The notes beneath the pieces were generated by a model, which searched no databases, was not told the origin of the DNA, and was given only the letters and a program-made list of their open reading frames with translations. The translations under genes were made by a program, and so were the position numbers. From Modestobacter italicus (GTDB lineage: Bacteria > Actinomycetota > Actinomycetes > Mycobacteriales > Geodermatophilaceae), in assembly GCF_000306785.1 (NCBI RefSeq), contig NC_017955.1, positions 2,418,001 through 2,482,000 of the forward strand: a stretch of 64,000 nt of DNA, written 5' to 3'. Shown here piece by piece: positions 10,210 to 19,188 of this stretch (position 1 is the first letter of the stretch; each line of letters begins with the position of its first letter).

Positions 10210-10225
10210 TGTGACCTGGGTCACT
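10210..10225 (-). promoter_or_regulatory. CRP/FNR-like palindrome TGTGA-N6-TCACT before phaC
   Basis: TGTGACCTGGGTCACT lies 12 nt upstream of the phaC GTG and abuts the ribosome binding site. It matches the TGTGA-N6-TCACA layout of CRP-type sites with one mismatch and resembles the sites at 16929 and 20509. Position inside the leader would suit repression. The cognate regulator is not identified. Confidence 0.5.
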
Positions 10226-10289
10226 CGATGGTCCGACGGTAGCCGCTCCGGAGGCCGAGGTCACGGCCCCCCGGGAGTGGCCGCGCCCG

Positions 10290-10979
10290 TCACCGCAGGG
10301 CGGCGGCGACCTTCCCGGCAGCCGAGGTCACGGCCTGCCCGATGTGGTCGGCGTCGGCGTGCTGGTCGACGAAGACCACGGCGAGGGCGGCGCGGGCGCC
10401 GCCGTCCGGGCCGAGCACCGGCGCGGCGATCGACCGGATCCCCGGGATGACCTCGCCGTGCGAGCTGGCCCAGCCGGTCCGCCGGGCCTCGCGGAGGGCC
10501 GCGCGGTCCTCCGCGGTCGGGGGCCCGGGCATGAGCAGGGCCAGACCGGGTGCCCCGCGGTCGACCGGGTGCCGGGTGCCCGGCCGGTAGGTGACGTGCG
10601 CCGGGGTGTCCTGCGGCTCGATGCTGGTGATCGTCACGGCCTCGTCCCCGGCGCGCACCACGAGGAAGGCGGTCATGCCGAGCTCGGTCGCCAGTCCGGT
10701 CAGCCGCGGGAGGGCGGCGGCGTTGAGGTCGGTGCGCACGCCCCGGGACAGCACCGCGATGCCGAGGCCCAGGCCGTAGTGGCCCAGCGGGTCCCGCTCG
10801 ACCAGCTGGTGGTCCTCCAGCGTGCGCAGCAGGCGGTAGGTGATGGAGCGGTGCAGTCCCAGGGCCCTGCCGATCTCGGCCACCGGCTGCGGCACGCCCG
10901 CCGACGCGAGGTGCTCGAGGACGCGGACCCCGCGGTCCAGCGTCTGCGACTGCGGAGCTCCCGCGGCCTCCTCCGTCAC
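10290..10979 (-). CDS. IclR-family transcriptional regulator
   Basis: DNA-binding regulator of about 229 residues: N-terminal winged helix-turn-helix (about 10-70, with RALGLHRSITYRLLRTLE) and a C-terminal effector-binding domain. IclR proteins commonly control aromatic catabolism, and this one is the last gene of the homogentisate operon. Its GTG start (10979) overlaps the fumarylacetoacetase stop as GTGA, so translation is coupled. It probably senses an intermediate of this pathway; that is inference. Confidence 0.9.
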   Translation of the reverse strand: MTEEAAGAPQSQTLDRGVRVLEHLASAGVPQPVAEIGRALGLHRSITYRLLRTLEDHQLVERDPLGHYGLGLGIAVLSRGVRTDLNAAALPRLTGLATELGMTAFLVVRAGDEAVTITSIEPQDTPAHVTYRPGTRHPVDRGAPGLALLMPGPPTAEDRAALREARRTGWASSHGEVIPGIRSIAAPVLGPDGGARAALAVVFVDQHADADHIGQAVTSAAGKVAAALR

Positions 10980-12202
10980 CGCCGTCCCTCCTGCCGGTCG
11001 GTCGCCGTCCAGCGGGCCGGCTGGACGCGGCCGGTCACCTCGCCGAGGGCGATCCGGCTGCCGTCCGGGCCGGGAGCGCTGGCGGTGAGCGTGACGACGT
11101 CGCCGTCCTCCAGGAAGGTGCGGGTGCTGCCGTCGGCGAGGGTGATCGGTTCTCGACCGCCCCAGGACAGCTCGATGAGGGAGCCGCGCTGGTCCTCGCC
11201 CGGTCCGGAGACGGTGCCGGAGGCGAACAGGTCGCCGGTGCGCAGCGAGGCCCCGTTGACCGTCAGGTGCGCCAGCTGCTGGGCCGCCGTCCAGTACATC
11301 TCCCGGAACGGCGGGCAGCTGAGCAGCTCGCCGTTGAGCCGCACCTCGAGGGCGATGTCCAGTCCCCAGGGCCCGGCGTCGGCGTCGTCCAGGTAGGGCA
11401 GCAGCGGGACGTCGCGGGCCGGCGGGGGGACCCGGGCGTGCTCCAGCGCGGCGAGCGGCACCACCCAGGGGGAGACCGAGGTGAGGAACGACTTGCCGAG
11501 GAAGGGGCCCAGGGGGACGTACTCCCAGGCCTGCAGGTCCCGGGCGGACCAGTCGTTGACCAGGCACACGCCGAACACGTGCTGGCTGAAGTCGGCCAGC
11601 GGGACCCTGGCGCCGAGCACCGAGCCGACCCCGACCAGGAAACCGACCTCGGCCTCGATGTCCAGCCGCTGCGACGGCCCGAGGGTGGGCGCCTCGTCGG
11701 CCGGGGCCTTGCGCTGGCCGCACGGGCGGACGACGGGGGTGCCGGAGACGGCCACCGTGCCGGCGCGACCGTGGTACCCGATCGGCAGGTGCTGCCAGTT
11801 CGGCGTCAGCGGTGGCGAGTCCGGCCGGAACATCCGGCCGAGGTTCTCCGCGTGGTGCCGGGAGCTGTAGAAGTCCACGTAGTCGGCGACCTCGACGGGC
11901 AGGTGCAGCGAGACGTCGCGGCGGGGGAGCAGGTGCGGCTCGACCGCGCTGCGGTGCGCCTCGTCGGTGAGCCACGCCCGGAGCCGCTGCCGGAGCGCGG
12001 CCCAGGCCTCCGGGCCCTGGGCCATGAACGCGTTGAGCGACCCGGTGGCGTGCACCGGGTCCCCGGTCGCTGCGGCCAGGTCGAGCACGGAGTCGCCGAC
12101 CGCGACCCCGGTGCGGGGTGCCGTCCCGGGCGTGGAGAAGACGCCGTAGGGCAGGTTGGCCAGCCCGAAGCCGGTACCGGCGGGGAGGTCCGGCCAGCTC
12201 AC
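10976..12202 (-). CDS. fahA: Fumarylacetoacetase
   Basis: Hydrolyses fumarylacetoacetate to fumarate and acetoacetate, the last step of homogentisate degradation. The 408-residue length is typical. Recognisable family segments include YVDFYSSRHHAENLG, GYHGRAGTVAVSG, the metal-site region DIEAEVGF and VNDWSARDLQAWEYVPLGPF. GTG start at 12202 overlaps the stop of the preceding reading frame (GTGA), and its own stop overlaps the iclR start. Because the upstream gene is frameshifted, coupled translation of this gene may be reduced unless an internal ribosome entry exists; a GGGGAGGTCCGG stretch lies just downstream, not upstream, of the start. Confidence 0.95.
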   Translation of the reverse strand: MSWPDLPAGTGFGLANLPYGVFSTPGTAPRTGVAVGDSVLDLAAATGDPVHATGSLNAFMAQGPEAWAALRQRLRAWLTDEAHRSAVEPHLLPRRDVSLHLPVEVADYVDFYSSRHHAENLGRMFRPDSPPLTPNWQHLPIGYHGRAGTVAVSGTPVVRPCGQRKAPADEAPTLGPSQRLDIEAEVGFLVGVGSVLGARVPLADFSQHVFGVCLVNDWSARDLQAWEYVPLGPFLGKSFLTSVSPWVVPLAALEHARVPPPARDVPLLPYLDDADAGPWGLDIALEVRLNGELLSCPPFREMYWTAAQQLAHLTVNGASLRTGDLFASGTVSGPGEDQRGSLIELSWGGREPITLADGSTRTFLEDGDVVTLTASAPGPDGSRIALGEVTGRVQPARWTATDRQEGRR

Positions 12203-13037
12203 GCGGGGGTCCGATCCGGGGCGGGGAGCAGGCCGAGCGCGACCAGGTCCTCGACCGGCTCGAGGACGCTGCAGGTGCCGAAGGAGCGGAACACGGCCCG
12301 CGCCCGCGCGCCGCGGTCCGGGGACCAGGTCCGGACGGCGGTGGCCAGCGCGGCGCCGTCGTCCTCGGCCAGCCACCGCTCGGCCGACGCGGCGGGCTCC
12401 CCGGCGGCGAGCGCGTCGCAGGCGGCGAGCAGGTTGAGGAAGCCGTGGTGCCGGAAGCCGGTGGCCGGGTCGGTGTGCCGGACGGCGGAGTGCAGCCCGG
12501 CGGTGCACTTGACGGGCACCGCCCGGCGGACGCACGCCGACAGGGCCCGGCCAGCTCGGCGGGGTCCGGGAACAGCTCGGCGCGCAGGCCCCCGGTGCGG
12601 AGCTTGGCGCGGAGCCCGGCGGCCGCGAGCACGTCCAGGACGTCGTCCCGGGCGCGGGTCCGGGGCAGCTCCACGGCCGCCGGGACGCCGGCAGGGAGGA
12701 CCCCGGCCAGCACGCCGGTCAGCTGCCGGGCCGCCGCGGCGTCGGCCACGACCGGCACCTCCACCGCGGCGAGGGTCAGCCGCGGGTCGGCGGTCACCCG
12801 GTCGACCGCCGCCGGCAGCTCCGCGGCGCCGGCGATCACCGAGATCCCGAGCGGGGCCCCGTCGGCCAGGTGCCCGGCCAGCTCCGCCAGCCGGGCGGCC
12901 GGGACGACGAAGGGGCCGACCAGCCCGCCCAGCCGCGACCGCAGCTCCCGGTGGGCGGGCACCGCAGCCGCCATCGGCGCGTCGCCGGGTGGGAACAGCG
13001 CGGCGTCGTCGAACCACCCCTCGAACAGCGCGCTCAT
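12199..13037 (-). pseudogene. Conserved homogentisate-cluster protein of unknown function, frameshifted
   Basis: Encoded between hmgA and fahA with 4-bp overlaps at both ends (ATGA at 13034-13037, GTGA at 12199-12202). The first ~163 codons read MSALFEGWFDDAALFPP...; after about 12548 the reading continues only in the next frame (KCTAGLHSAVRH, HHGFLNLLAACDAL, FRSFGTCSVLEPV). Adding one G to the minus-strand GGG opposite plus 12546-12548 restores a single frame of about 279 residues. I know this as an uncharacterised protein seen in actinobacterial homogentisate clusters, probably an alpha/beta-barrel; function unknown. Either a true mutation or a homopolymer sequencing error. Confidence 0.75.
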
Positions 13038-14239
13038 GCCGACGGTCCCCGGCCCGACCAGGACCAGGCGTACCTGCCGTCGTCGACCGCGACACCGCCC
13101 TCGCCGAGGTCGAGCGGCCGGAAGGTGTCGACCATGACGGCCAGCTCGTCGAAGGACTCCGCCCCCAGGGACCGCTCCACCGCGCCGGGCTGCGGGCCGT
13201 GGGAGTGCCCGCCGGGGTGGACGGAGATCGAGCCCTTGCCGATGCCGGAGCCCTTGCGGGCCTCGTAGTCGCCGTCGACGTAGAACATGATCTCGTCGGA
13301 GTCGACGTTGGAGTGGTAGTAGGGCACCGGCACGGCGAGGGGGTGGTAGTCGACCTTGCGGGGCACGAAGTTGCAGATGACGAAGCCGCTGCCCTCGAAG
13401 ACCTGGTGCACCGGCGGGGGTTGGTGGACCCGGCCGGTGATCGGCTCGTAGTCGGCGACGTTGAAGGCGTAGGGGTAGAGGCAGCCGTCCCAGCCGACGA
13501 CGTCGAAGGGGTGCTCCGGGGTCACGTGGACCGTGCCGGTGAGCCCGCCCGGGCCGCTGCCGCGGTGCTTGACGTAGACCTCCACGTCGGTGCCCTCGGC
13601 GGTCAGCGGTTCGGCGGGGGCGCGCAGGTCCCGCTCGCAGTAGGGCGCGTGCTCCAGGAACTGCCCGTACCGGGACAGGTACCGCTTCGGCGGCGCGATG
13701 TGCGAGTTGGCCTCGATCGCGTAGGTGCGCAGCGGCTCGCCACCGGTGGGCACCCAGCGGTGCGTGGTGGCCCGCGGGATGACCACGTAGTCGCCCCGGC
13801 CGACGTCCAGGGCACCGAAGACCGTCTCGACGGTCGCGCTGCCGCGCTCGACGTAGACGCACTCGTCGCCGGTGGCGTTGCGGTAGTAGGGGCTGGTCAG
13901 GGACGAGACGGCGTAGGAGATCCGGACGTCGGCGTTGCCCAGCACCAGCCGGCGGCCGGTCACCGCGTCGACGGCCTTGTGCTCCTCGCCCGGGAACAGG
14001 TCGTGCAGCTTGAGGTGCCGCGGCACCAGCGGCGCGTTGGGCGTGAGCGTCTGGTCGGGGAGCTCCCAGGGCCGGGCGTCGACCAGCGCGGAGGGGATGC
14101 CGCGGTGGTAGAGCAGCGCGGAGTCGGAGGTGAAGCCCTCCTCGCCCATCAGCTCCTCGGCGTACAGCCCGCCGTCGGGACGGCGGTGCTGGGTGTGCCG
14201 CTTGGGCGGGACGCTGCCCACCTGCCGGTAGAACGCCAT
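13034..14239 (-). CDS. hmgA: Homogentisate 1,2-dioxygenase
   Basis: Opens the ring of homogentisate to maleylacetoacetate using a cupin-bound ferrous iron. The 401-residue protein has the double-cupin layout, with the iron-binding region YYHSNVDSDEIMFYVDG (His and Glu ligands) and SVHPGGHSHGPQPG (His ligand). ATG start at 14239 follows AAGGAACTCCG. The stop overlaps the next gene (ATGA). A maleylacetoacetate isomerase, the usual middle step, is not in this window. The 57-nt gap to the upstream monooxygenase holds no clear terminator, so it is probably co-transcribed. Confidence 0.95.
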   Translation of the reverse strand: MAFYRQVGSVPPKRHTQHRRPDGGLYAEELMGEEGFTSDSALLYHRGIPSALVDARPWELPDQTLTPNAPLVPRHLKLHDLFPGEEHKAVDAVTGRRLVLGNADVRISYAVSSLTSPYYRNATGDECVYVERGSATVETVFGALDVGRGDYVVIPRATTHRWVPTGGEPLRTYAIEANSHIAPPKRYLSRYGQFLEHAPYCERDLRAPAEPLTAEGTDVEVYVKHRGSGPGGLTGTVHVTPEHPFDVVGWDGCLYPYAFNVADYEPITGRVHQPPPVHQVFEGSGFVICNFVPRKVDYHPLAVPVPYYHSNVDSDEIMFYVDGDYEARKGSGIGKGSISVHPGGHSHGPQPGAVERSLGAESFDELAVMVDTFRPLDLGEGGVAVDDGRYAWSWSGRGPSA

Positions 14240-14296
14240 CGGAGTTCCTTCCTCTCGTGATCTCCGGGTCTCGGCGCCGAAACCTGGGGAGGGGGG

Positions 14297-15886
14297 TCAG
14301 GCAGGGACGGGGACAGGTCGGGCGAGCAGTCGGGCCACTGCGGCGGCGACGTCGGTGGGGCGGGTGAGCACGGCGGCGACGTGCGCGTCGGGGCGGAGCA
14401 CCCAGATCTCGTCGGGGCGGGCGCCGAGCGCCTCGCGCAGGGTCGGCGACGGGTCCAGGTCGCTGATCCGGTGGACTGCCAGCGGCAGATCGCCGGGCAG
14501 GGGCGCGGGCGGTGCGGCGTCGTCCCCGACGAGGACGGTCACGCCCTGCCGGGCGAGCTGGCGGAGCCGGACGACGTCCGGCCGGCCGGGCACGGTGACC
14601 GGCACGTCCGGGACCAGCACGCCGGGGGCGGGCACCGGGACGTCGCCGCGCGCGGGCCGGCCGGGGAAGGGGCGCCGCTCGTCCGGGGTGGTGAGCGGGG
14701 AGTCGACGTACCAGAAGGGCTCGGCCAGCCGGCCGGAGTCGACCTGCGCCCGGGCGGCCGGGTCGGTCGCCGCCCGTTCCAGCACCTCACGGCGGTGCCG
14801 CGCCTCCTCCGGCGTGCCCGGGACCAGGAAGCGCATGGTGGCGCCGGTGACGTCGAGGTTCTCCACGGCCGCGGCGTGCCGCTCGTCGGAGTAGCTGTCC
14901 AGCAGCGCCTCCGGTGCCCAGCCGCGGAGCACGAAGGCGAGCTTCCAGGCGGCGTTCTCCGCGTCCAGCACCCCGGAGTTCAGCCCGCGGGCACCGAACG
15001 GCGCGACCAGGTGGGCGGCGTCCCCGGCGACGAGCACCCGGCCGACCCGCATCCGGTCCACGACCCGGGAGTGGAACCGGTAGACCGACTTCCACACGAT
15101 CGCGTAGGGCCGCTCGCCGATGACCTGCCGGATCCGCCGGTCCAGCCCGCCGGAGGTCTCCTCGGCGGCCAGGTCGAAGTCCGGCGGGACCTGCCAGTCG
15201 ATCCGGAACGTGGAGTCGGGGCAGGGGTGGATGAGCACCTGCCGGCCGGGGTTCCACCCCGGGTCGAAGTAGAACCGCCGTTCGGTCTCCCAGCCAGGCA
15301 GGTCGGTGCGGATGTCGCAGATGAGGAACTGGTCGCCGAAGGTCTGCCCCGCGAAGGTCAGGCCCAGCGCGCTGCGGACGACGTCGGCCCGCGGGCCGGC
15401 GCAGGCCACCGCGCAGCTGCCGTCGACCGTCGTCCCGTCGGCGCAGGTGACGGAGACACCTGCCTCGTCCTGGTCGATGCCGGTGACCTGGTGGCCCCAG
15501 CGGACCTCGATCAGCGGCTGGGCCGCGATCGCGTCGTCCAGCAGCTCCTCGGTCAGGCACTGGGAGACGTTGACGAACGGCGGGAAGGGGGACCGGCCGC
15601 GGTCGGTGAATTCGAAGCTGAACAGCTCGTGGTCGCGGTGGAAGGTGCGGGCGGTGGTCCAGGTGACGCCGCGGCGGGCGATCTCGGCGCCGACGCCGAC
15701 GGAGTCCCAGACGTCGAGGACGTCGCGCTGCTGGCAGATCGCCCTGCTGCCGACCAGGTCCCGCTCGGGCCGGCCGTCGAGGACGACGACCCGCAGGCCC
15801 CACCGGGCCAGCAGCAGGGCGGTGGTCTGCCCGACCGGGCCGCAGCCGATGACGACGACCGGCGGCGGGCTCTCGGTGCTGGTCAT
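14297..15886 (-). CDS. Class A FAD-dependent aromatic monooxygenase (MhpA-like)
   Basis: Flavoprotein hydroxylase of 529 residues, predicted to use NAD(P)H and O2 to hydroxylate a phenolic acid. It has the N-terminal dinucleotide motif VIGCGPVGQTTA (about 11-22), the second FAD motif RVLVAGDAAHLVAPFGARGLN with downstream NSG, and a C-terminal thioredoxin-like tail as in MhpA/PHBH-type enzymes. It starts 7 nt after the metallo-beta-lactamase-fold gene and precedes hmgA, so a peripheral step feeding homogentisate, such as ring hydroxylation of a hydroxyphenylacetate, is plausible but unproven. Confidence 0.9.
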   Translation of the reverse strand: MTSTESPPPVVVIGCGPVGQTTALLLARWGLRVVVLDGRPERDLVGSRAICQQRDVLDVWDSVGVGAEIARRGVTWTTARTFHRDHELFSFEFTDRGRSPFPPFVNVSQCLTEELLDDAIAAQPLIEVRWGHQVTGIDQDEAGVSVTCADGTTVDGSCAVACAGPRADVVRSALGLTFAGQTFGDQFLICDIRTDLPGWETERRFYFDPGWNPGRQVLIHPCPDSTFRIDWQVPPDFDLAAEETSGGLDRRIRQVIGERPYAIVWKSVYRFHSRVVDRMRVGRVLVAGDAAHLVAPFGARGLNSGVLDAENAAWKLAFVLRGWAPEALLDSYSDERHAAAVENLDVTGATMRFLVPGTPEEARHRREVLERAATDPAARAQVDSGRLAEPFWYVDSPLTTPDERRPFPGRPARGDVPVPAPGVLVPDVPVTVPGRPDVVRLRQLARQGVTVLVGDDAAPPAPLPGDLPLAVHRISDLDPSPTLREALGARPDEIWVLRPDAHVAAVLTRPTDVAAAVARLLARPVPVPA

Positions 15887-15893
15887 CGCCGGG

Positions 15894-16856
15894 TCAGCCC
15901 TGCAGCTCGTCCCAGACCTGGCGGTCCCGCTCCGCGGTCCAGATCACCGGGCGCTCGATGCCGTCGAGCTCGTCCCAGATGCGCTGGACGTCGAAGGGCA
16001 GGCAGTGCTCGAAGATCGGCCACGAGCCGTACTGCGGGGCCAGGGCCGCGTGGGTGGCGGTGAAGGCGTCCTTCAGCGTGCCGCCGGAGCGGTGGGCCTC
16101 GCCGACCGTGCGCTGCATGGTGAGCAGGAAGTCGCGGGTCTGCTCGACCGCGGCGTCCACCTCCGCGCGCCCGCGGGCGATCTTCCCGCGGCCGCCGATG
16201 AGCTGCTGGGCGCCGAGGGCCTTGACCCGGTCCAGGGTGCCGGCGGCCCAGTCGAAGTGGAACGCGTCGCCGGTGTAGAGGGCCGCCTGGGACTCCACCA
16301 GGTCGCCGGCGAACAGGATCTCCTGCTTCGGCAGCCACGCGACGATGTCGCCCTCGGTGTGCCCGCGGCCGAGGAACTCCAGGACCAGCTCACCCCGGTC
16401 CCCGCCGAGTGAGATGGTCAGCCTGTCGCGGAAGGTCAGCGTGGGCCAGGTCAGCCCGGGGATGGACTCGGGCTCCTCGAACAGCCGCGGCATGCGGCCG
16501 TACTCGCTCTCCCAGTCCTGCTGACCGCGCTCGGCGATGAGGTGCCTGGTCTGCTCCGAGCTCACGATGACGTCGGCGTCGAAGGCGCTGGCGCCGAGCA
16601 CGCGGACGGCGTGGTAGTGGCTGAGCACCAGGTAGCGGACCGGCTTGTCGGTGTGCTCGCGCAGCTTCGCGAGCCAGCGCCGGGCGGCGACCGGGGTGGC
16701 CAGCGCCTCGAAGCAGACGAGGAAGTCCTCGCCCTCGATGGCGCCGAGGTTCGGGTCGCCCTCCGCGGTGAGCGCGTACACGCCGTCGGCGAGGACCTCG
16801 AGGGTCTGCTCCTTGACGCCGAGGTCAGCGGAGGAGGCGAAGGGCTTGGCTGCCAT
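15894..16856 (-). CDS. Metallo-beta-lactamase-fold hydrolase with a degenerate metal motif
   Basis: 320-residue protein of the MBL superfamily. The first metal motif reads SHYHAVRVLGAS in place of HxHxDH, so the Asp and following His are missing; later signatures GHTEGDIVAWLP and LFAGDLVES are intact. It may bind a single metal or act in another role. ATG start at 16856, GGGAG 5 nt upstream. It is the first gene after a 107-nt gap that contains a TGTGACGCACG half-palindrome (16929-16944), so the gap probably holds the promoter for this gene and the downstream monooxygenase, hmgA and fahA. Confidence 0.85.
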   Translation of the reverse strand: MAAKPFASSADLGVKEQTLEVLADGVYALTAEGDPNLGAIEGEDFLVCFEALATPVAARRWLAKLREHTDKPVRYLVLSHYHAVRVLGASAFDADVIVSSEQTRHLIAERGQQDWESEYGRMPRLFEEPESIPGLTWPTLTFRDRLTISLGGDRGELVLEFLGRGHTEGDIVAWLPKQEILFAGDLVESQAALYTGDAFHFDWAAGTLDRVKALGAQQLIGGRGKIARGRAEVDAAVEQTRDFLLTMQRTVGEAHRSGGTLKDAFTATHAALAPQYGSWPIFEHCLPFDVQRIWDELDGIERPVIWTAERDRQVWDELQG

Positions 16857-16928
16857 GGGGGCTCCCGGCTCGATGGCGCGCTCGGATATCGAACGCCTCG
16901 CTCACTTACCGATGGAGCCTACGAGGTG

Positions 16929-16944
16929 AGTGGCGTGCGTCACA
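16929..16944 (-). promoter_or_regulatory. CRP-like half-palindrome before the MBL gene
   Basis: Read on the minus strand: TGTGACGCACGCCACT, identical over its first 11 bases to the site at 20509-20524. It is 73 nt upstream of the ATG at 16856, a normal promoter distance. Confidence 0.45.
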
Positions 16945-16963
16945 AGCGGCCGAGCGGTGGCCC

Positions 16964-18298
16964 TCACGCGGCGGTCCAGCGCAGCGGCAGCCGCTTCACC
17001 CCGCGCTGGAAGTTCGACCGGAGCAGGGCCGGTGGGCCGTCGAGCTCGAGGGTGCCGGTGCGGCGGAGCAGGGCGCCGAACAGCGCCCGCATCTGCACCC
17101 GGGCCAGCTGGGCGCCGAGGCAGAAGTGCGGGCCGTGCCCGAAGGAGAGCTGCGGGTTCGGTTCCCGCCGCACGTCGAAGCGGTCCGGATCGCGGAACAC
17201 CCGCTCGTCCCGGTTGGCCGAGGTGAAGGAGACGACCACCTTGTCCCCGGCCCGCACCGGGGCACCGGCCAGGTCGACGTCCCGGGTCGCCGTCCGGCGG
17301 AACACCATGACCGGTGTCCACCAGCGCAGCATCTCCTCCACCGCGCCGGGCAGCAGGTCGGGGTCGGCCCGGACCGCGGCCAGCTCCGCCGGATGGGTGA
17401 GCAGGGCGATCAGCCCGCCGGGCAGGCCGTTGCGCAGCGTCTCGTTGCCGGCGACCGCGAAGAGCCAGAACATGTTCTCGAACTCCGCGTCGCTGACCCG
17501 GCCGCCGTCCTCGTCGGTCTGGGCCAGCAGCACCGACATGACGTCCCGCCCCGGCGCCCGGCGCTTCTCCTCGGCCAGCAGGCGCGCGTAGCTGTAGAGG
17601 TCGGGCATCCCGGCGCGGGTGCGCGGGTCGGGCATCCGGCCGGCGGCGTCCGGCACCGGGCGCAGCGCGACCGCCCGGTGGGCCAGCGCGGTGCCGCCGC
17701 CGCCGTCGAAGGCGGCCGACGACGCGTAGTCCGGGTCCTGCCAGCCGATCACCCGGTTCGACCAGTCGAACATCAGCCAGCGGTCCTCCGCGGGCACGCC
17801 CAGGACGTCAGCGAGGGTGACCAGCGGCAGGTCCGCGGCGACGTCCTTGGCGAAGTCGCACCGCCCCTCGGCGTCCCCGTCGAGCATCCGGTCCACCAGG
17901 CCGGTCGCCGTCGTCTCGATCGCGGCGGTCAGGGCGGCCACCGCGCGGGGGGTGAAGGACCGGGACAGCAGCCGGCGCAGCCGGGAGTGGTCCGGCGGGT
18001 CCATGTTGAGCATCATCCGGCGCACCCAGTCCAGGTCGGCCGCGTCGCGGACCTGGGTGGCGCCCAGCCACGAGGAGAAGGTGGCCGGGTCGCGGAGCAC
18101 GTGCTCGACCTCCGCGTGCCGCAGCACCAGCCAGAAGCCGGGGCCGGCGGGGAAGCCGTGCAGCGCGGGCTCGTCGACCCAGACGACGGGACCCTCGGCG
18201 CGCAGCCGGCGCAGGGCCGCCAGCGGGGGGCCGCTCTCGTAGGTCGCCGGGTCCACCACGGCGAGGGTGTCGGCCGCGCGGGCCCCGGTGGCGGTCAC
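16964..18298 (-). CDS. Cytochrome P450
   Basis: Haem monooxygenase of 444 residues. Seen: I-helix motif VAGNETLRNG, the ExxR pair in VEEMLRWW, and the haem-binding loop FGHGPHFCLG with thiolate Cys393. The AGNET I-helix is typical of the CYP124/125/142 group, which oxidises steroids and branched lipids, but the neighbourhood points to an aromatic or arylalkanoate substrate. GTG start at 18298 overlaps the upstream hydrolase stop (GTGA), so the two are translationally coupled. Ferredoxin and reductase partners are not adjacent. Confidence 0.93.
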   Translation of the reverse strand: MTATGARAADTLAVVDPATYESGPPLAALRRLRAEGPVVWVDEPALHGFPAGPGFWLVLRHAEVEHVLRDPATFSSWLGATQVRDAADLDWVRRMMLNMDPPDHSRLRRLLSRSFTPRAVAALTAAIETTATGLVDRMLDGDAEGRCDFAKDVAADLPLVTLADVLGVPAEDRWLMFDWSNRVIGWQDPDYASSAAFDGGGGTALAHRAVALRPVPDAAGRMPDPRTRAGMPDLYSYARLLAEEKRRAPGRDVMSVLLAQTDEDGGRVSDAEFENMFWLFAVAGNETLRNGLPGGLIALLTHPAELAAVRADPDLLPGAVEEMLRWWTPVMVFRRTATRDVDLAGAPVRAGDKVVVSFTSANRDERVFRDPDRFDVRREPNPQLSFGHGPHFCLGAQLARVQMRALFGALLRRTGTLELDGPPALLRSNFQRGVKRLPLRWTAA

Positions 18299-19053
18299 AG
18301 CTGGTCGAGGAAGCTCTCGACGGTCGTCAGCAGCGCGACCGGTGTCTCGTACATGGCGTAGTGCCCGGCGTTGTGCAGCACCTCCAGCGAGGCGTTCGGG
18401 TACTGCGCCAGGAACGTCTGCTCCATCACCGCAGCGCCCAGGGCCGGGTCGTGCTCGCCCACGACCACCCGCACCGGGACGGGGTGGCCCTGCACCTCGG
18501 CGGAGAAGTCCGTCCCCGCCCAGGCGTCCAGGTAGGCGCCGAAGGCGGTCTCGTCGGACTGGTCGAGGGAGAACTGCACCATCCGGTCCACCCACGTGCG
18601 GCTGAGCCGGTTGCCGGTGGTGAGGTCGATGATCGCGTACCGCTTGCCGCGGTCGGCCGCGGCGCCGCCGAAGAGCTGCCCCGCCTGCTCGTCGAAGGGG
18701 ACGCCGGTGGACGGCACGGGGCTGACCCCGATCAGCCCGGTCACCCGGTCCCCGGCGTCGAGCAGCACCCGCTGCATCGCGCTGCCGCCCATCGAGTGCC
18801 CGAGCACGGCGAAGCTCGACCAGCCGAGGGAGTCGACGGCAGCCAGGGCGTCGGCGGAGATCTCGGCGAGGGAGAACTCACCGGTCTCACCGCGCCGTGC
18901 GCCGTAGCCCCGGTAGTCCAGGAACAGGTAGCTGTACCGGTCCTCGTGCACGAGCTCGGGCAACGACCCCCAGCCCGTGGCGGAGCCGAACCAGCCGTGC
19001 AGGGCGAGGACCTTGACCGGGCCGGAACCGACCACCACGGGAGCGCTGACCAT
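18295..19053 (-). CDS. Alpha/beta-hydrolase
   Basis: 252-residue alpha/beta-hydrolase with oxyanion HGWFG, nucleophile elbow GHSMGG, acid in GEHDPAL and histidine in NAGHYAMYE. It is coupled by a 4-bp overlap to the P450, so it probably opens an ester or lactone before or after P450 oxidation. ATG at 19053; the ribosome binding site is weak. First gene of the minus-strand catabolic run. Confidence 0.88.
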   Translation of the reverse strand: MVSAPVVVGSGPVKVLALHGWFGSATGWGSLPELVHEDRYSYLFLDYRGYGARRGETGEFSLAEISADALAAVDSLGWSSFAVLGHSMGGSAMQRVLLDAGDRVTGLIGVSPVPSTGVPFDEQAGQLFGGAAADRGKRYAIIDLTTGNRLSRTWVDRMVQFSLDQSDETAFGAYLDAWAGTDFSAEVQGHPVPVRVVVGEHDPALGAAVMEQTFLAQYPNASLEVLHNAGHYAMYETPVALLTTVESFLDQL

Positions 19054-19188
19054 GCCGCAGTCTGGCGCGGCGCCGGGGAGCCGACAAGGCTGCTGCCGAC
19101 CGCAGCCACAGACGGAACAGCTCCCCGCGACGGCGTCGTCGGGGGAGCTGGCTGCGCTGGCGCTCGGCCCGGTGGGCGGGCCGGTGGC

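Noticed and set aside
10199-10264. N-terminal extension of PhaC by 22 residues
   Set aside because: No ribosome binding site, whereas AAGGAGG precedes GTG 10198.
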